Assembly (NCBI GenBank): GCA_030761205.1
Contig: JAULJL010000002.1
Location: 39,210,814 to 39,274,813, forward strand
Origin: Fremontodendron californicum
Lineage: Eukaryota; Streptophyta; Magnoliopsida; Malvales; Malvaceae
DNA length: 64,000 nt
Direction of reading: 5' to 3'
Under the pieces are notes generated by a model. The model had not been told where the DNA came from and ran no database searches. It worked only from the letters and a program-made list of their open reading frames with translations. A program made the position numbers and the translations under genes. This document shows positions 44,843 to 56,300 of this stretch, in pieces (positions within the stretch are counted from its first letter, which is position 1; each line of letters opens with the position of its first letter).

Positions 44843-46334
44843 TGATAACTCTATAAATATAGTTATTTTATCACATTTTGTGCATTCAAATCAGCTAAGT
44901 CTTTGAAGTTTTTATTCGGAATTGATTAGTTTTAATTATTTTTAGATTAATTTTATTTATTTATTTCATATTTAAATTATTTATTAAGTTAGTGTTTTTG
45001 TATTTTTATAAGTCCAAAGAGAGAAAGAGCTTCGCGGTGTGAAAAGACAGAAAATGGTGCAAAGCAACGTATTGGCAGATTTGACTTCCGGACCTTGTTG
45101 TAAGAAAAACATGATCTTAAAGTCTTTATTCAAGAAAACTTCTTTTCTTGACTTTTGAAGCTGATTTTCATACCTTTCCAACGGTAGTTTACTCGTCCAA
45201 ATCGGATAAGATTTGTCCATCCAAATCAGCTGAGGAGGTGCGAGAAGATGACAGAAACGAAGTGCAGCAAACCGAGAGGCTGGCGCCGCGAAGCCAGCAA
45301 GGCCGAGACCCAACGCTACAGCGCCAGGCGGAGAAAAAAAATCTGTTTCTTTTATCTGTTACTTGCACATGAAGTTTCTGACTCCAGGGGTCTAAAACTC
45401 TATAAATAGGACCTTTTAAGCCTCAAATAAAAGGGAATCAAGTTCTAAAACCCTAATTCTCTTAAGAGGAGAGTAGCCACCACAATATTTCAAGGAGCTA
45501 AGGAGATTTTGGAGGATTGAAGAATAAAGACTTGACAAACCTTAATTTTCTTTTTTCCTTTATTCTTCTTTATATTTCTTGTAATATTGATGATGGTGAA
45601 GCTCCTTTGTTTTATATTTTTATTATTATGAACTAATTTATTTTTCTAGGATTTTAATGGAATCCAACATGTAGTTTGGATTATTTTACTCAATTATTTG
45701 ATTTAATTATATTTGATGTTGTTTATTCAATCTTGTGCTTAATGCTTCTAATTGCTTAACTACCAATTAGATTGATGTGATAACTTAGGTACAACTTGAA
45801 AAAGGGAGTTTAGTGTTAGACATGGATTGAATAACACATGTTTCATATTCATTTATCATGATGAATTGATTTGCATGTAGGGTAGGAATATACTTACATG
45901 TCATGTGTAACTAATTTTAGAGTCTAAACTTAATGAGTTTCTCTTTAATTCAATTATCATAGGAATAAAGTTAATTGGTTAAGAGTGATATTTTTATAAG
46001 ACCATCGGAAGATCCTTATAAATAGATTAGAACTCTAGATTAACAATTTAATATCATTAACCAAGTTAAGAGGGTAAGAGAAGTTCATATGAAGTGTTGA
46101 GGGAAATTGTAATCTTAGGCTTTTGTCTATTGATTTAATTCACTTTTTAATTATTATTTTCTTTTATTTAGTTTTTAATTTACATCCTTTAATTAATTGT
46201 TTTGATAAGATTAAGTTGTTATAATTTTAGTACTTAACGAATTTGATAACAATTTCTCGTGAGAATGATACTTTACTTTTCACTTTATTATTTGTCAACG
46301 ATACATGCACTTGTGTGATTAAAATCCACAACAA
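44843..46334 (+). mobile_element. Solo LTR (copy 2)
   Basis: Copy of 19306-20797 with AATAC duplications on both sides (44838-44842 and 46335-46339) and a TATA box at 45401-45408. Confidence 0.85.
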
Positions 46335-46339
46335 ATACT

Positions 46340-47298
46340 ATTAAGGAGAAATGAAAAGCTGGTTAATTCAAAACTTCATGACCTAGACTTCTTATTTATA
46401 GACACTTCTATGATGAGAAAAAGTGATATATTAATCTGTTAGTCAGACTCATAGTTGCTTCTTAGTAATTTCTCTCTAAGTCTAAGTCATCTGGTACTTT
46501 TACTAGCTTTAATGAGCAAGATATGTCTTGGTAGGCGCTCTGAAATCAGCCTCTGAATATTTGGAATTTTAAGAGTATCTTTTTCGTGTGAACTTCTGTC
46601 TTCTGATCGTGTCACTCGTGGATTTTCACTTTTTTACTTTGCTACCTATGGTTAGTTCAGTAGTTTCAGATCAATTGTGTTGAACTGTAGATGCACCAAA
46701 CAATGTTCTTAGAGTTTATTTTACTATATTTAAGATTTCTGGTTAATATACACATGAAAAGAAAGAGTCAGTAATTTGTCTGCACAATTTTTTCGTATTT
46801 AGTCAATCTATCTTCAAAGTCTTGCTTTAAATCATTTTCCATCACATATTTAATATCCTTTATTTATTTTGTTGTGACTATTTCATTTTCCTTGGTTGAC
46901 AAGTAAATCCTTTTTATATTTGAATGAAAACTTAATTATTTTTTGTTTGTTTTAAGTCTAAGTCATGCCTAGACTATGACATAAGAGTATTGATCTGATT
47001 GATGAATCTTTTCATCTTGAATGTATTTGTTTTAAGTCTAATTCATGTTAGCTGACTTTAAGGCTCCTAGGACATTACTCCAAAGGGGACAGAATTGAAA
47101 TGAATTAATTGGCTGGAAGAATCAAAGTATTTGTCCTGGCAATTAATTGGATATATTATTTTTTAAAGTTTATCTGGATCTAGGCTTGTGAAATGATTGG
47201 TAGAATTTCGAGGAGATACTGCTAGCACAGGAACAACTTTGGAACTTTATCTAGGAAAAGATTTTATCTTTGTTTAAAGGTGAGCTATTTATTTTTTA
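46340..47298. other. Non-coding host sequence (copy 2)
   Basis: Counterpart of 20803-21761; nothing recognised. Confidence 0.5.
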
Positions 47299-47576
47299 GC
47301 CTTGAGGAACTTGACTTGCATTTCTTGTGTAGTGATGCAACTCACATTCCTTCATCCTTCAGGCAGGCCAGCCTCAGCTGAAGGAAATTTTATTATGTAA
47401 GTACTGATTCCAAAGCCTAATTTCCTATCTCTTTGAAGTATGTTGGCAAAGAGATGAGCATTAAGCGGAGTAGTATCACCTTTACTCCATGCCTAGCAAA
47501 TAGTGTGGCCATCCCGTAGTCCATGGGCAAGTAGGGGGAAGAATATGATATGAAGCTGACGTGATTTTGAGGCCAT
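47299..47576 (-). pseudogene. UGT N-terminal fragment (copy 2)
   Basis: Counterpart of 21762-22039 with the same frame breaks. Confidence 0.75.
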
Positions 47577-48492
47577 CTAGCCTTGTGAGTAGGAGTACGA
47601 GTTTTTTCCAAACCATGTGCGTAGACCACAGCTTTTTGTCATAATTGTTATTTGATTTGTATGTCTGTATATGTGGAAGAAATTGCTTTGGTTAGGAACT
47701 TTGATAAAAAAATATTAAGAAAACAGAACTTCACGTCCGTGTACAAAGCAACTCATTTGTTTTACTTGGTTGCTATAGCAAGGAGTCCTAAAAGAAAAAG
47801 ATTATAAGTTATAACCTGTCTTTTTCTTATTTGGATTTAAAGTCAACTATGGAAAGCTATCTAAGTAATACGAGGAAATTGGAGTATTGGTCTCTTTAAA
47901 CAGCCTTCATCCATATATATGTGGAAGAAATGCAATGGCCCTTGCTTTTCTTTAATTTTCTTGATCTATAAGAAAGGGTATGCATAACCTGATTTATTCA
48001 AAATGCAAACCTTTTTCCTTTTTGTTTTCTCAAGTTATTATCCATATTATTATACAGGAGGAACCAAGATTAACCTTCTGTCTGCTGTATCTATAGGACC
48101 ATAGGGTCCATTTCACCTTTGCTCCCTGGATTCAGACCGAGCCCCCCAGTCTTCCTTGAGAACAAGGTGTATCCAACTTTTGATAATTGGGAAAACATGG
48201 CATCTAACTTCTTAATAGACCATAGGCCCAATGAACTACATTTCTGAGATATAAGCATGTGAAGTGTGAAGAAACCTTCAGCTGGGTAGTGGGCTTGAGG
48301 TCCTTTAAGTCGATTATTATGTGTAATAAAATAAATGTGGGCGTCGGTCATGTCATCATCCGTCTAGTGGCTTATCAGCAAGCAACCACTAATTTATGGG
48401 TGTGCATGGTGTGGGTCCTTTAGCCCATTGGCCATTATACTTTCACAAATTTGTCTAGATTAAAAAGAAAATTGAATAGGAAGAAGTTTTTG
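47577..48492. other. Non-coding host sequence (copy 2)
   Basis: Counterpart of 22040-22955; nothing recognised. Confidence 0.5.
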
Positions 48493-48507
48493 AAGTGGGA
48501 TTTTCTT

Positions 48508-49373
48508 CAGATCGGGCTCTCTGTGGATAGCTTGGATCCATGCTTATGTTCTCAAGGAAAGGTCATTTTGGGAGCTTACTGAAGCTCAGGGTAATAGTTG
48601 GAGCTGGAAAAAACTCTTAAAATTGAGGCACTTGGCCAACCAGTTCATTAGCCATCAAGATGGAAGATGGATTTGGAAATTCTTTGGAACCACATTCTCA
48701 GCTGCAAAAGTGTGGCAGGATCTTAGACCAAAGAAACAGAAGGTTAAATGGGATAGACTTTTGTGGTATTCTCATCATATCCCTAAACATTCCCTTATTT
48801 TCTGGATGACCATTTTGAACAGATTGCCTACAAGCATGAGACTTCTGAGTTGGGGGTTAGAGGTAGATGTGAATTGCAAGCTTTGCCTCTTTGAACAAGA
48901 GACCCGGGATCACTTGTTCTTTGAATGTAGCTTCTCCAAATCTGTTTGGTTGCAGGTAATGCAGTCATGTCAGTTGCAAGTACGAAGTTGTTGTTGGAAC
49001 AATGTGCTTGAATGGGCTGTGCAGAAGCTCAAAGGTAGATCATTGCTTACAACTATTCTCAAGCTTGCTTGGAATGCAACCATTTACCACGTCTGGAAAG
49101 AAAGGAATAAAAGGATACATGGAAGTCCATGCAAGTCTCCATTGCAGGTTTTTGAAACCATTAAAGAGGAGATCAGATTCAAGTTGGTAGGCTTAAAAAA
49201 CTTAGAACTTGATAATGTAAATGCTAACCTTTGTACTGATTGGGGCTTAAGCAACTCTATTTTTGTTTCATTGATGTAAAGCTAGTTGAGTAGCTAGTTC
49301 TTCAGTTTTGATGTAGCAGGGATATTCTCTGCTTCTTGGATAAATAAATTGACACTTATCCAAAAAAAAAAAA
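48508..49373 (+). mobile_element. 5'-truncated L1-type LINE (copy 2)
   Basis: Counterpart of 22971-23836, with its 15-bp target duplications at 48493-48507 and 49374-49388; zf-RVT-encoding frame ends at 49279. Confidence 0.92.
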
Positions 49374-49607
49374 AAGTGGGATTTTCTTTTCTTTTGTTAA
49401 ATCTTTTTTTTCTTTTAAAAGTTGATGAAACGCCTTTTTTTTTTTTCTTTCTTTTCTTAAGTATATAAAACTAAAGGATTTGTTTGAACTTGTGTCGGAC
49501 ATCCTTTCTGACTGGTAATAATGTTTAAGTCGAGGAAAAAAATGGATAAAGCTAGAGTTGAGGAAGAGATGGAATAATAGGATCCTGTGAAGAAAAAAAG
49601 AGAAACC

Positions 49608-51017
49608 ATGCGTACCCTTTCCTTCTCGACCTCTTTTTTACTGTTCACTATCATTTTTCATTCATGTTTGCATCACCAGGTGGCTAGTCATGATGATCCA
49701 TTGATTGGTACAAAAAGGGAAACTTTAGAAATAATCATTGGTGGCTCTCCCCCTTCTCCTGAAAATGAGGACTGTACTCCACCCCCTCCTCCCCCGCCTG
49801 AACCTGAATGTCCACCAACACCATCACCGCCGCCACCACCATCACCACCTCCATGTAAGTTCCGGACCGCAAATGGCTGCTTTGAAAACGCGCGACTTGC
49901 AAAAGCTCACGACGTAATCCAGAAGTTCAAGAAGAGAATCCAAGTTGATGTTAATAGCATCAAATACACAAAGACATGGAAAGGCAACAACGTTTGCAAG
50001 TACAAAGGCTTTAATTGTGAAAAGCGTCCTGACGTGAATGAAAAAGCAGTTGCTGCAATAGACTTCAATGGTGCTAAATTTGCTGGGCGTGATGGTTCCC
50101 TTCCCCTTGCCGGTTTCATTGATGGGTTAGACGATCTAGCCATATTCCATGCCAACTCTAACAACTTCACTGGTACAGTACCTTATGGAGTATCCAAAAT
50201 AAAATATTTGTATGAGCTTGACCTTAGCAACAACAAATTGTTTGGTGATTTTCCCACGGAAGTTCTTGATGCCATGAATTTAACCTTCCTGGACTTAAGG
50301 TTCAACTCGATTAAGGGGGTCGTTCCACCACAAGTGTTCAAATTAGATCTTGATGTGCTCTTTATCAACAACAACGACTTTGAACTGAGGCTTCCAGATA
50401 ATCTTGGTGACACACCAGTTCTATATCTCACCTTTGCCAACAACAAGTTCACTGGTCCTATTCCACCAAGCATTGGCAAAGCTCCTAACCTGCAGGAAGT
50501 GCTGTTCCTCAACAACCAACTTAAAGGGTGTTTGCCATATGAGATTGGGAATCTGAGTCAAGCCACCGTATTTGATGTAGGCTCCAACAAGTTAACAGGC
50601 CCTATACCATACTCGTTTGGGTGCTTGAAAAAGATTGAGCTACTCAATTTGGCCAACAACGAGTTCTATGGGGAAGTACCGGAAATAGTATGCCGGCTCT
50701 CTAAGCTTGAAAACTTCTCTTTGTCAAACAACTATTTCACTCAGGTTGGCCCTGCTTGCAGGAATTTAATATTAAAAAAGAAACTTGATGTCAGGAACAA
50801 CTGCATTTTGGACCTCCCGTCTCAAAGATCAGAAGCTGAGTGTGCTGCATTTTTCTCAAGAATGCAGTATTGCGAGAGGAAGGAATCATTTAAGTGGGTT
50901 CCTTGCATTAAAGGTGGTTATAGTTATTCCAATTCAACGGAGAAATCCGATCAAGAATCAACTGCTTCTGTCCCATCAGCTAGAACTTATAGCACTCTTA
51001 TTCCTCATCGGTCGTGA
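49608..51017 (+). CDS. Secreted LRR/extensin-like cell-wall protein (copy 2)
   Basis: Encodes the same 469-residue protein as 24071-25480: signal peptide, Pro-rich block, about ten LRRs and a Cys-containing tail. Upstream sequence back to the LINE and downstream sequence to the copia LTR are also duplicated, so both copies should have the same promoter. The duplication therefore doubles the dosage of one apparently intact host gene. Confidence 0.9.
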   Translation: MRTLSFSTSFLLFTIIFHSCLHHQVASHDDPLIGTKRETLEIIIGGSPPSPENEDCTPPPPPPPEPECPPTPSPPPPPSPPPCKFRTANGCFENARLAKAHDVIQKFKKRIQVDVNSIKYTKTWKGNNVCKYKGFNCEKRPDVNEKAVAAIDFNGAKFAGRDGSLPLAGFIDGLDDLAIFHANSNNFTGTVPYGVSKIKYLYELDLSNNKLFGDFPTEVLDAMNLTFLDLRFNSIKGVVPPQVFKLDLDVLFINNNDFELRLPDNLGDTPVLYLTFANNKFTGPIPPSIGKAPNLQEVLFLNNQLKGCLPYEIGNLSQATVFDVGSNKLTGPIPYSFGCLKKIELLNLANNEFYGEVPEIVCRLSKLENFSLSNNYFTQVGPACRNLILKKKLDVRNNCILDLPSQRSEAECAAFFSRMQYCERKESFKWVPCIKGGYSYSNSTEKSDQESTASVPSARTYSTLIPHRS

Positions 51018-51150
51018 TTTCCATGCTTTAGATTGACCTCATCAAGAAAATCATGGTGGGTCTTTGGCTATTTATGTAAATTTCTTTGTGCTGATACTAT
51101 CTGATATTTGATGCAGAAATTTCAATGTTTTAAATTTTTTAGTGAATAAA

Positions 51151-52369
51151 TCAACTTCCTTTTTCCCTTCTAATTAAGGTGCTCTGTTTCCTAGCTTGCA
51201 AGAATTCATAGTACTATAATATTGGTAAAGAAGTTGACATTATCCATGCAAATTGCTTGCAAGAAAAGAAGTTTTAAAAAAGTTATTGCAGGTACAATCA
51301 AGTTCATAATTGCAGAAGAACTTGCTTGAAAGCTCCGGTTGCTGTCTGTATATATCTTAAAATAAAGCAAAACAAATGTTTTCTCCAACATTAGGGATAA
51401 TCGATTTGAATAAAGGAAGTACCCGAGATGTTTTTTCTTTCAAATTTTCACTTGATTGAGTTAACAAAAACAAAGTAATCCTCTTTTGTATTTCATTATC
51501 TTATCCTGTCTTCTCCCCTCCTTAATTCCATCTTGCAATGACTTTTTTTTCCTAAAAAAAGGGTGCTATCAAATCACAAGAATTTTGAGGAAATTTTCTT
51601 CTTTTCTTTAAACATGGTAAAGAGTCTCCGGAATTGACTCTGCAGTCTGGTCACTGATGTTTACAGAGAGTAAAGAGAGAGGGGGCCATTGCTACATGCC
51701 GACATACAAGAAAAATCGAATCAGCTTGTGCTAGAATTCTGAATTAGTTACTTAGCTTAGATAAGAGCATAAAAATATGGGCTGGAGAAAGGCCAACAAG
51801 GGCCAAGACCATAACTAGTTCCATGCCAATGCCATGCTTGATTTTATTAATTAATAATTAATGCAAGTACTTGCTTGCTGCATGGATGAGTCAGGACTGA
51901 GGAGTCAAAAGTCAAGACAAGAAATATATAGCAGAAAAATGTTTTCCTGTTTTAAGATGATTTTGAGTCCAGGATAGCATTTTCTTCTTTGAGTCCTACT
52001 CCTTGTTGAAAATTGGTATACGGTGAATTCATCTTCAACTCAGTGATTTTTATAGTTATTTTAAAGATAAAATATTAAATTTAAATTTTAAATTTTAATA
52101 TCTGTAATATTTTTATCAAAAAAATTAGTACTAAATTTTATAAAGCTTAAATAGATCTGTTTATAGGTCGAGTCAGATCACAGTTTAATTTTTTTTTACA
52201 TAAATCCGACTTGAACCGAACTCGGAAACCCATATTACTATTCAAAAAATATTAAAAAATAAAATGTTAAGTTAATTTTAACTAAAAAAATGATGACATA
52301 TAGTAATAATTTTCCCTGATCATGATCCGCACGTGTATTAATTTAAAGATTACTGGGATGGCCTATGCT
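51151..52369. other. Intergenic region (copy 2)
   Basis: Counterpart of 25614-26832; no gene seen. Confidence 0.5.
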
Positions 52370-52374
52370 AACGA

Positions 52375-52866
52375 TGTTAAATTGTCCAATACCAGCCCAA
52401 GGAAAAATAAAAGCCTAACAATGTGTGGTTGCAATTGTGTGGTTTAATGTGTGGTTGTAATTGTGTGGTTTAATGTGTGGTTGTAATTGTGTGGTTTAAT
52501 ATGTGGTTGTAGTTGTGTGGTTTAATGTGTGGTTGTAGTTGTGTGGTTTAATGTGTGGTTGTAGTTGTGTGATTTAAATGTGTGGTTGTTATTAAACAAC
52601 AATGGGTGGTTGTAATTTATTTAAATTTTATATTTGTGTGGCTTGTGTTTGTCTTGGTATTGTATAAATACCCCCCTCCCTTGCATTTGTAAATCATCAA
52701 GTAGTAAGCTTCAATAAGCAATAAAAGTTCTAAGTTTTCCTAAAGAGTTCTTCTCTAAAGAGTGTAGTCTAGAGTGAAGTGTGAGCATTTGTGAGTTTTC
52801 CTAAAATCTAAACTTTCTTCTTTGAGTGGTAAAATTAGAGTTATCTACTCTAAGCTTTTCTCAACA
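52375..52866 (+). repeat. Copia 5' LTR (complete element)
   Basis: TGTTAAATTG...CTCAACA, with 26-bp U3 repeats at 52422-52578 and TATAAATA at 52663-52670. Confidence 0.94.
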
Positions 52867-52868
52867 AT

Positions 52869-52880
52869 TGGTATCAGAGC
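52869..52880 (+). promoter_or_regulatory. Primer binding site, initiator Met tRNA
   Basis: TGGTATCAGAGC two bases after the LTR, the standard Ty1/copia priming site. Copy 1 of the same site: 27332-27343. Confidence 0.9.
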
Positions 52881-53398
52881 CATTGGTTCGTGGTCCTTAT
52901 TCCGCTGCAGTGAAAGTGTTGGTTCTTAGTATGCTCTGTGGTTGCAGTATTGTCTGATCTTCCACATCAGAAAAGAATTATTCTTGTTGCTGGAAATAAA
53001 GTGTGGTAGTGTGAAAGTGTCTAGGGAAGTTCTGGCTAGGAAAGACTTGGTATTTAAGTGTGTCTATCAGTGACCCACCTCTCTTTCCTGGGAACCTACC
53101 TGGTGCACTATTCACGGGCTACGGTCACTGTTCCAGTATACGGTCACTATTCACAGATACGGTTACTATTCATACGTGTGGTTGTATACTTTTGCAGTAA
53201 TTGTTAACGTATACTGGATTTGTTCTAGTGTACGACATACGTACAATACTATTCACGTATACGGTACTGTTCACGGTGAAATAGTTATTCAGGTACTATT
53301 TTTGGTTTGAGCGTTCTTGAGTCGTGAGGAGTTTGTAATCTATAAGCTTGTGTCTCAAAATCAAGCTTGTTCGGTATTGTTAGAGTCTTGCCGACACG

Positions 53399-56300
53399 AT
53401 GGGTGATCTTCAAGTAGTTGGAGGAATCAAGAAGCTCAATCACAAAAATTACAACACGTGGAAGACGTGTATGATGTCTTACCTACAAGGTCAAGACCTT
53501 TGGGAAGTCGTTGGTGGTAGTGAAGTTACGAAGCCCGAGCAAGAAGATGCTCAAGGAACCTTGCGCAAATGGAAGATTAAAGTGGGTAAAGCCATGTTTG
53601 CCCTTAAAACCACAGTTGAAGAAGAAATGTTGGAACACATACAAAAGCTAGAAACGCCAAAAGAAGCGTGGGATACTTTAGATGCACTCTTTTCGAGAAA
53701 GAATGACACAAGACTTCAACTTCTTGAGAATGAATTGTTATCAGTTGCACAACGGGATATACCGATTGCTCAATACTTTCACAAGGTAAAAACGTTATGC
53801 CGTGAAATTTCTGATTTAGATCCTACAGCTGCTATTGGAGATACCAGGGTAAAAAGAATAATTATCCATGGTTTGAGGCCCGAATATCGCAGCTTCGTTG
53901 CCGCTATACAAGGATGGCCAACTCAACCATCACTTGTAGAGTTTGAAAATTTGCTTGTTGGTCAAGAATCTATGGCCAAGCAAATGGGAGGGGTCTCGTT
54001 GAAAAGTGAAGAGGAAGCACTCTACACCAACAAAAGCAAAGGCAAATTCAAACAGCACGTCGGTGGTGGATCTAAAAAGTATGGTGACAAGACAAAAAGT
54101 CATCAAGGAGAAGGGAGCTCTCGTCCAGGGGGAGCTTCAAAGAATCGTAGCAACAATAAAAGATTTGAAGGTAACTGTTACAACTGTGACAAGAAAGGTC
54201 ACATGGCAAAAGATTGTTGGTTTAACAAAAGGCCCGCTGAGAGCAATGCTGCTACTTCTAGTACAAAGGAGAAAAACGAAGATGATTGGGACGCTGAAGC
54301 ATTTTTTGCTATGGAAGAGGAAGAGTTAGCTCTCACAGTAACAACGGCTGACCGAATTGACTATGAGAATGACTGGATTGTCGATTCAGGTTGCTCAAAT
54401 CACATGACAGGCGATAAACAGAAGTTGCAGAACCTGTCAGAATACAAGGGAAATCGCATTGTTGTGACAGCTGATAATTCAAGATTACCGATTACTCACA
54501 TCGGTAAGACGGTAGTAGCACCTCGATATAGTCATAATCAAGTACTACTACAAGATGTTTACCATGTCCAAGGCATGAAGAAAAATTTGCTTTCAGTGGC
54601 ACAATTAACATCGTCAGGTCACCATATTCTGTTTGGTCCAAGAGATGTGAAGGTATATCGTGATCTCAAAATCTCAGGACAGCCGATGATGGAAGGACGA
54701 CGTCTGGAGTCAGTCTACGTGATGTCAGCAGAGTCAGCATATGTAGACAAGACAAGAAGGAGCGATACAGCAGATTTATGGCACATGCGGTTAGGTCATG
54801 TTAGTTATTCCAAGCTAAGTATGATGATGAAGAAGTCGATGCTTAAGGGACTTCCTCAGCTTGACATAAGAACAGACACAGTTTGTGCAGGATGCCAATA
54901 TGGTAAAGCACACCAATTGCCATACGAGGAGTCAAAGTATAAAGCAAAAGAACCATTAGAGTTAGTTCACTCTGATGTATTTGGGCCCGTTAAGCAACCA
55001 TCAATTAGCGGAATGCGGTACATGGTGACGTTTATTGATGATTTCTCCAGGTATGTGTGGGTTTTCTTTATGAAAGAAAAGTCTGACACTTTCTCAAAGT
55101 TTAAAGAGTTCAAAGAGATAGTTGAAGGAGAAGTGGGAAAGAAGATATGTTGCTTACGCACAGACAATGGAGGAGAATATAGCTCAGGCGAATTCTCTCA
55201 ATACCTACGAGAATGCAACATACGTCATCAGTATACTTGTGTCAATACACCACAACAGAATGGTGTAGCAGAGAGAAAGAATCGACATCTTGCAGAAATT
55301 TGTCGGAGTATGCTGCATGCAAAGAATGTACCCGGAAGATTTTGGGCCGAAGCTATGAGAACCGCAGCCAATGTGATCAACAAACTTCCTCAACCAAGGT
55401 TAGAGTTTGTTTCACCCTTTGAGAAATTGTGGAAAATGAAACCTTCAGTCAGCTACTTTCGAGTATTTGGTTGTGTATGTTATGTATTTGTTCCTGATCA
55501 TTTACGTAGCAAGTTTGATAAGAAAGCAACTAGGTGTATCTTTGTGGGATACGACAACCAAAGGAAAGGGTGGAAATGTTGTGATCCTACGAGTGGAAGA
55601 TGTTACACTTCACGCAATGTGGTATTCGATGAAGCATCTTCTTGGTGGTCCTCAGAAAAGGAGGTGTTGTCAGATTCAAAAGAATTTGAAGACATGCTAC
55701 AACAGAAAATGGGAGAGTATATTGTCCAACTTCAATCAACTTCAGATGAAGTAGAAGACCTATGTGATGATGACAATGACGAGCAAGTGTTAGTCCAGAG
55801 TCCTTGGCAAACTGGTGTGTATGAACCAGATGTTAGATCGAGTGAAGTGGAAGAACCATCTCCACAATCACAAATCCGAAGGACAACAAGAGCACGGAAG
55901 CCAAATCCCAAATATGCTAATGCAGCCATAGTGGAAGAACCAATTGCAACAGAACCTGAGACGTTTGAAGAAGCATCACAGAGTTCTGAGTGGATTATGG
56001 CTATGAAAGAAGAGATCACTGCGCTTGAGCAGAATCAGACTTGGGATCTAGTGCCAAAACCAAGAGATGTGAAACCCATATCCTGCAAGTGGGTTTACAA
56101 GATAAAACATCGTCCAGATGGGTCGATTGAAAGGTACAAGGCACGGTTGGTGGCTCGTGGTTTCTCTCAGAAGTATGAGCTAGACTATGATGAAACGTTT
56201 AGTCCGGTGGCAAGACTTACAACCGTACGAGTCCTACTTGCCCTTGCAGCCAACAAAGACTGGAACTTGTGGCAGATGGATGTGAAGAATGCATTCCTTC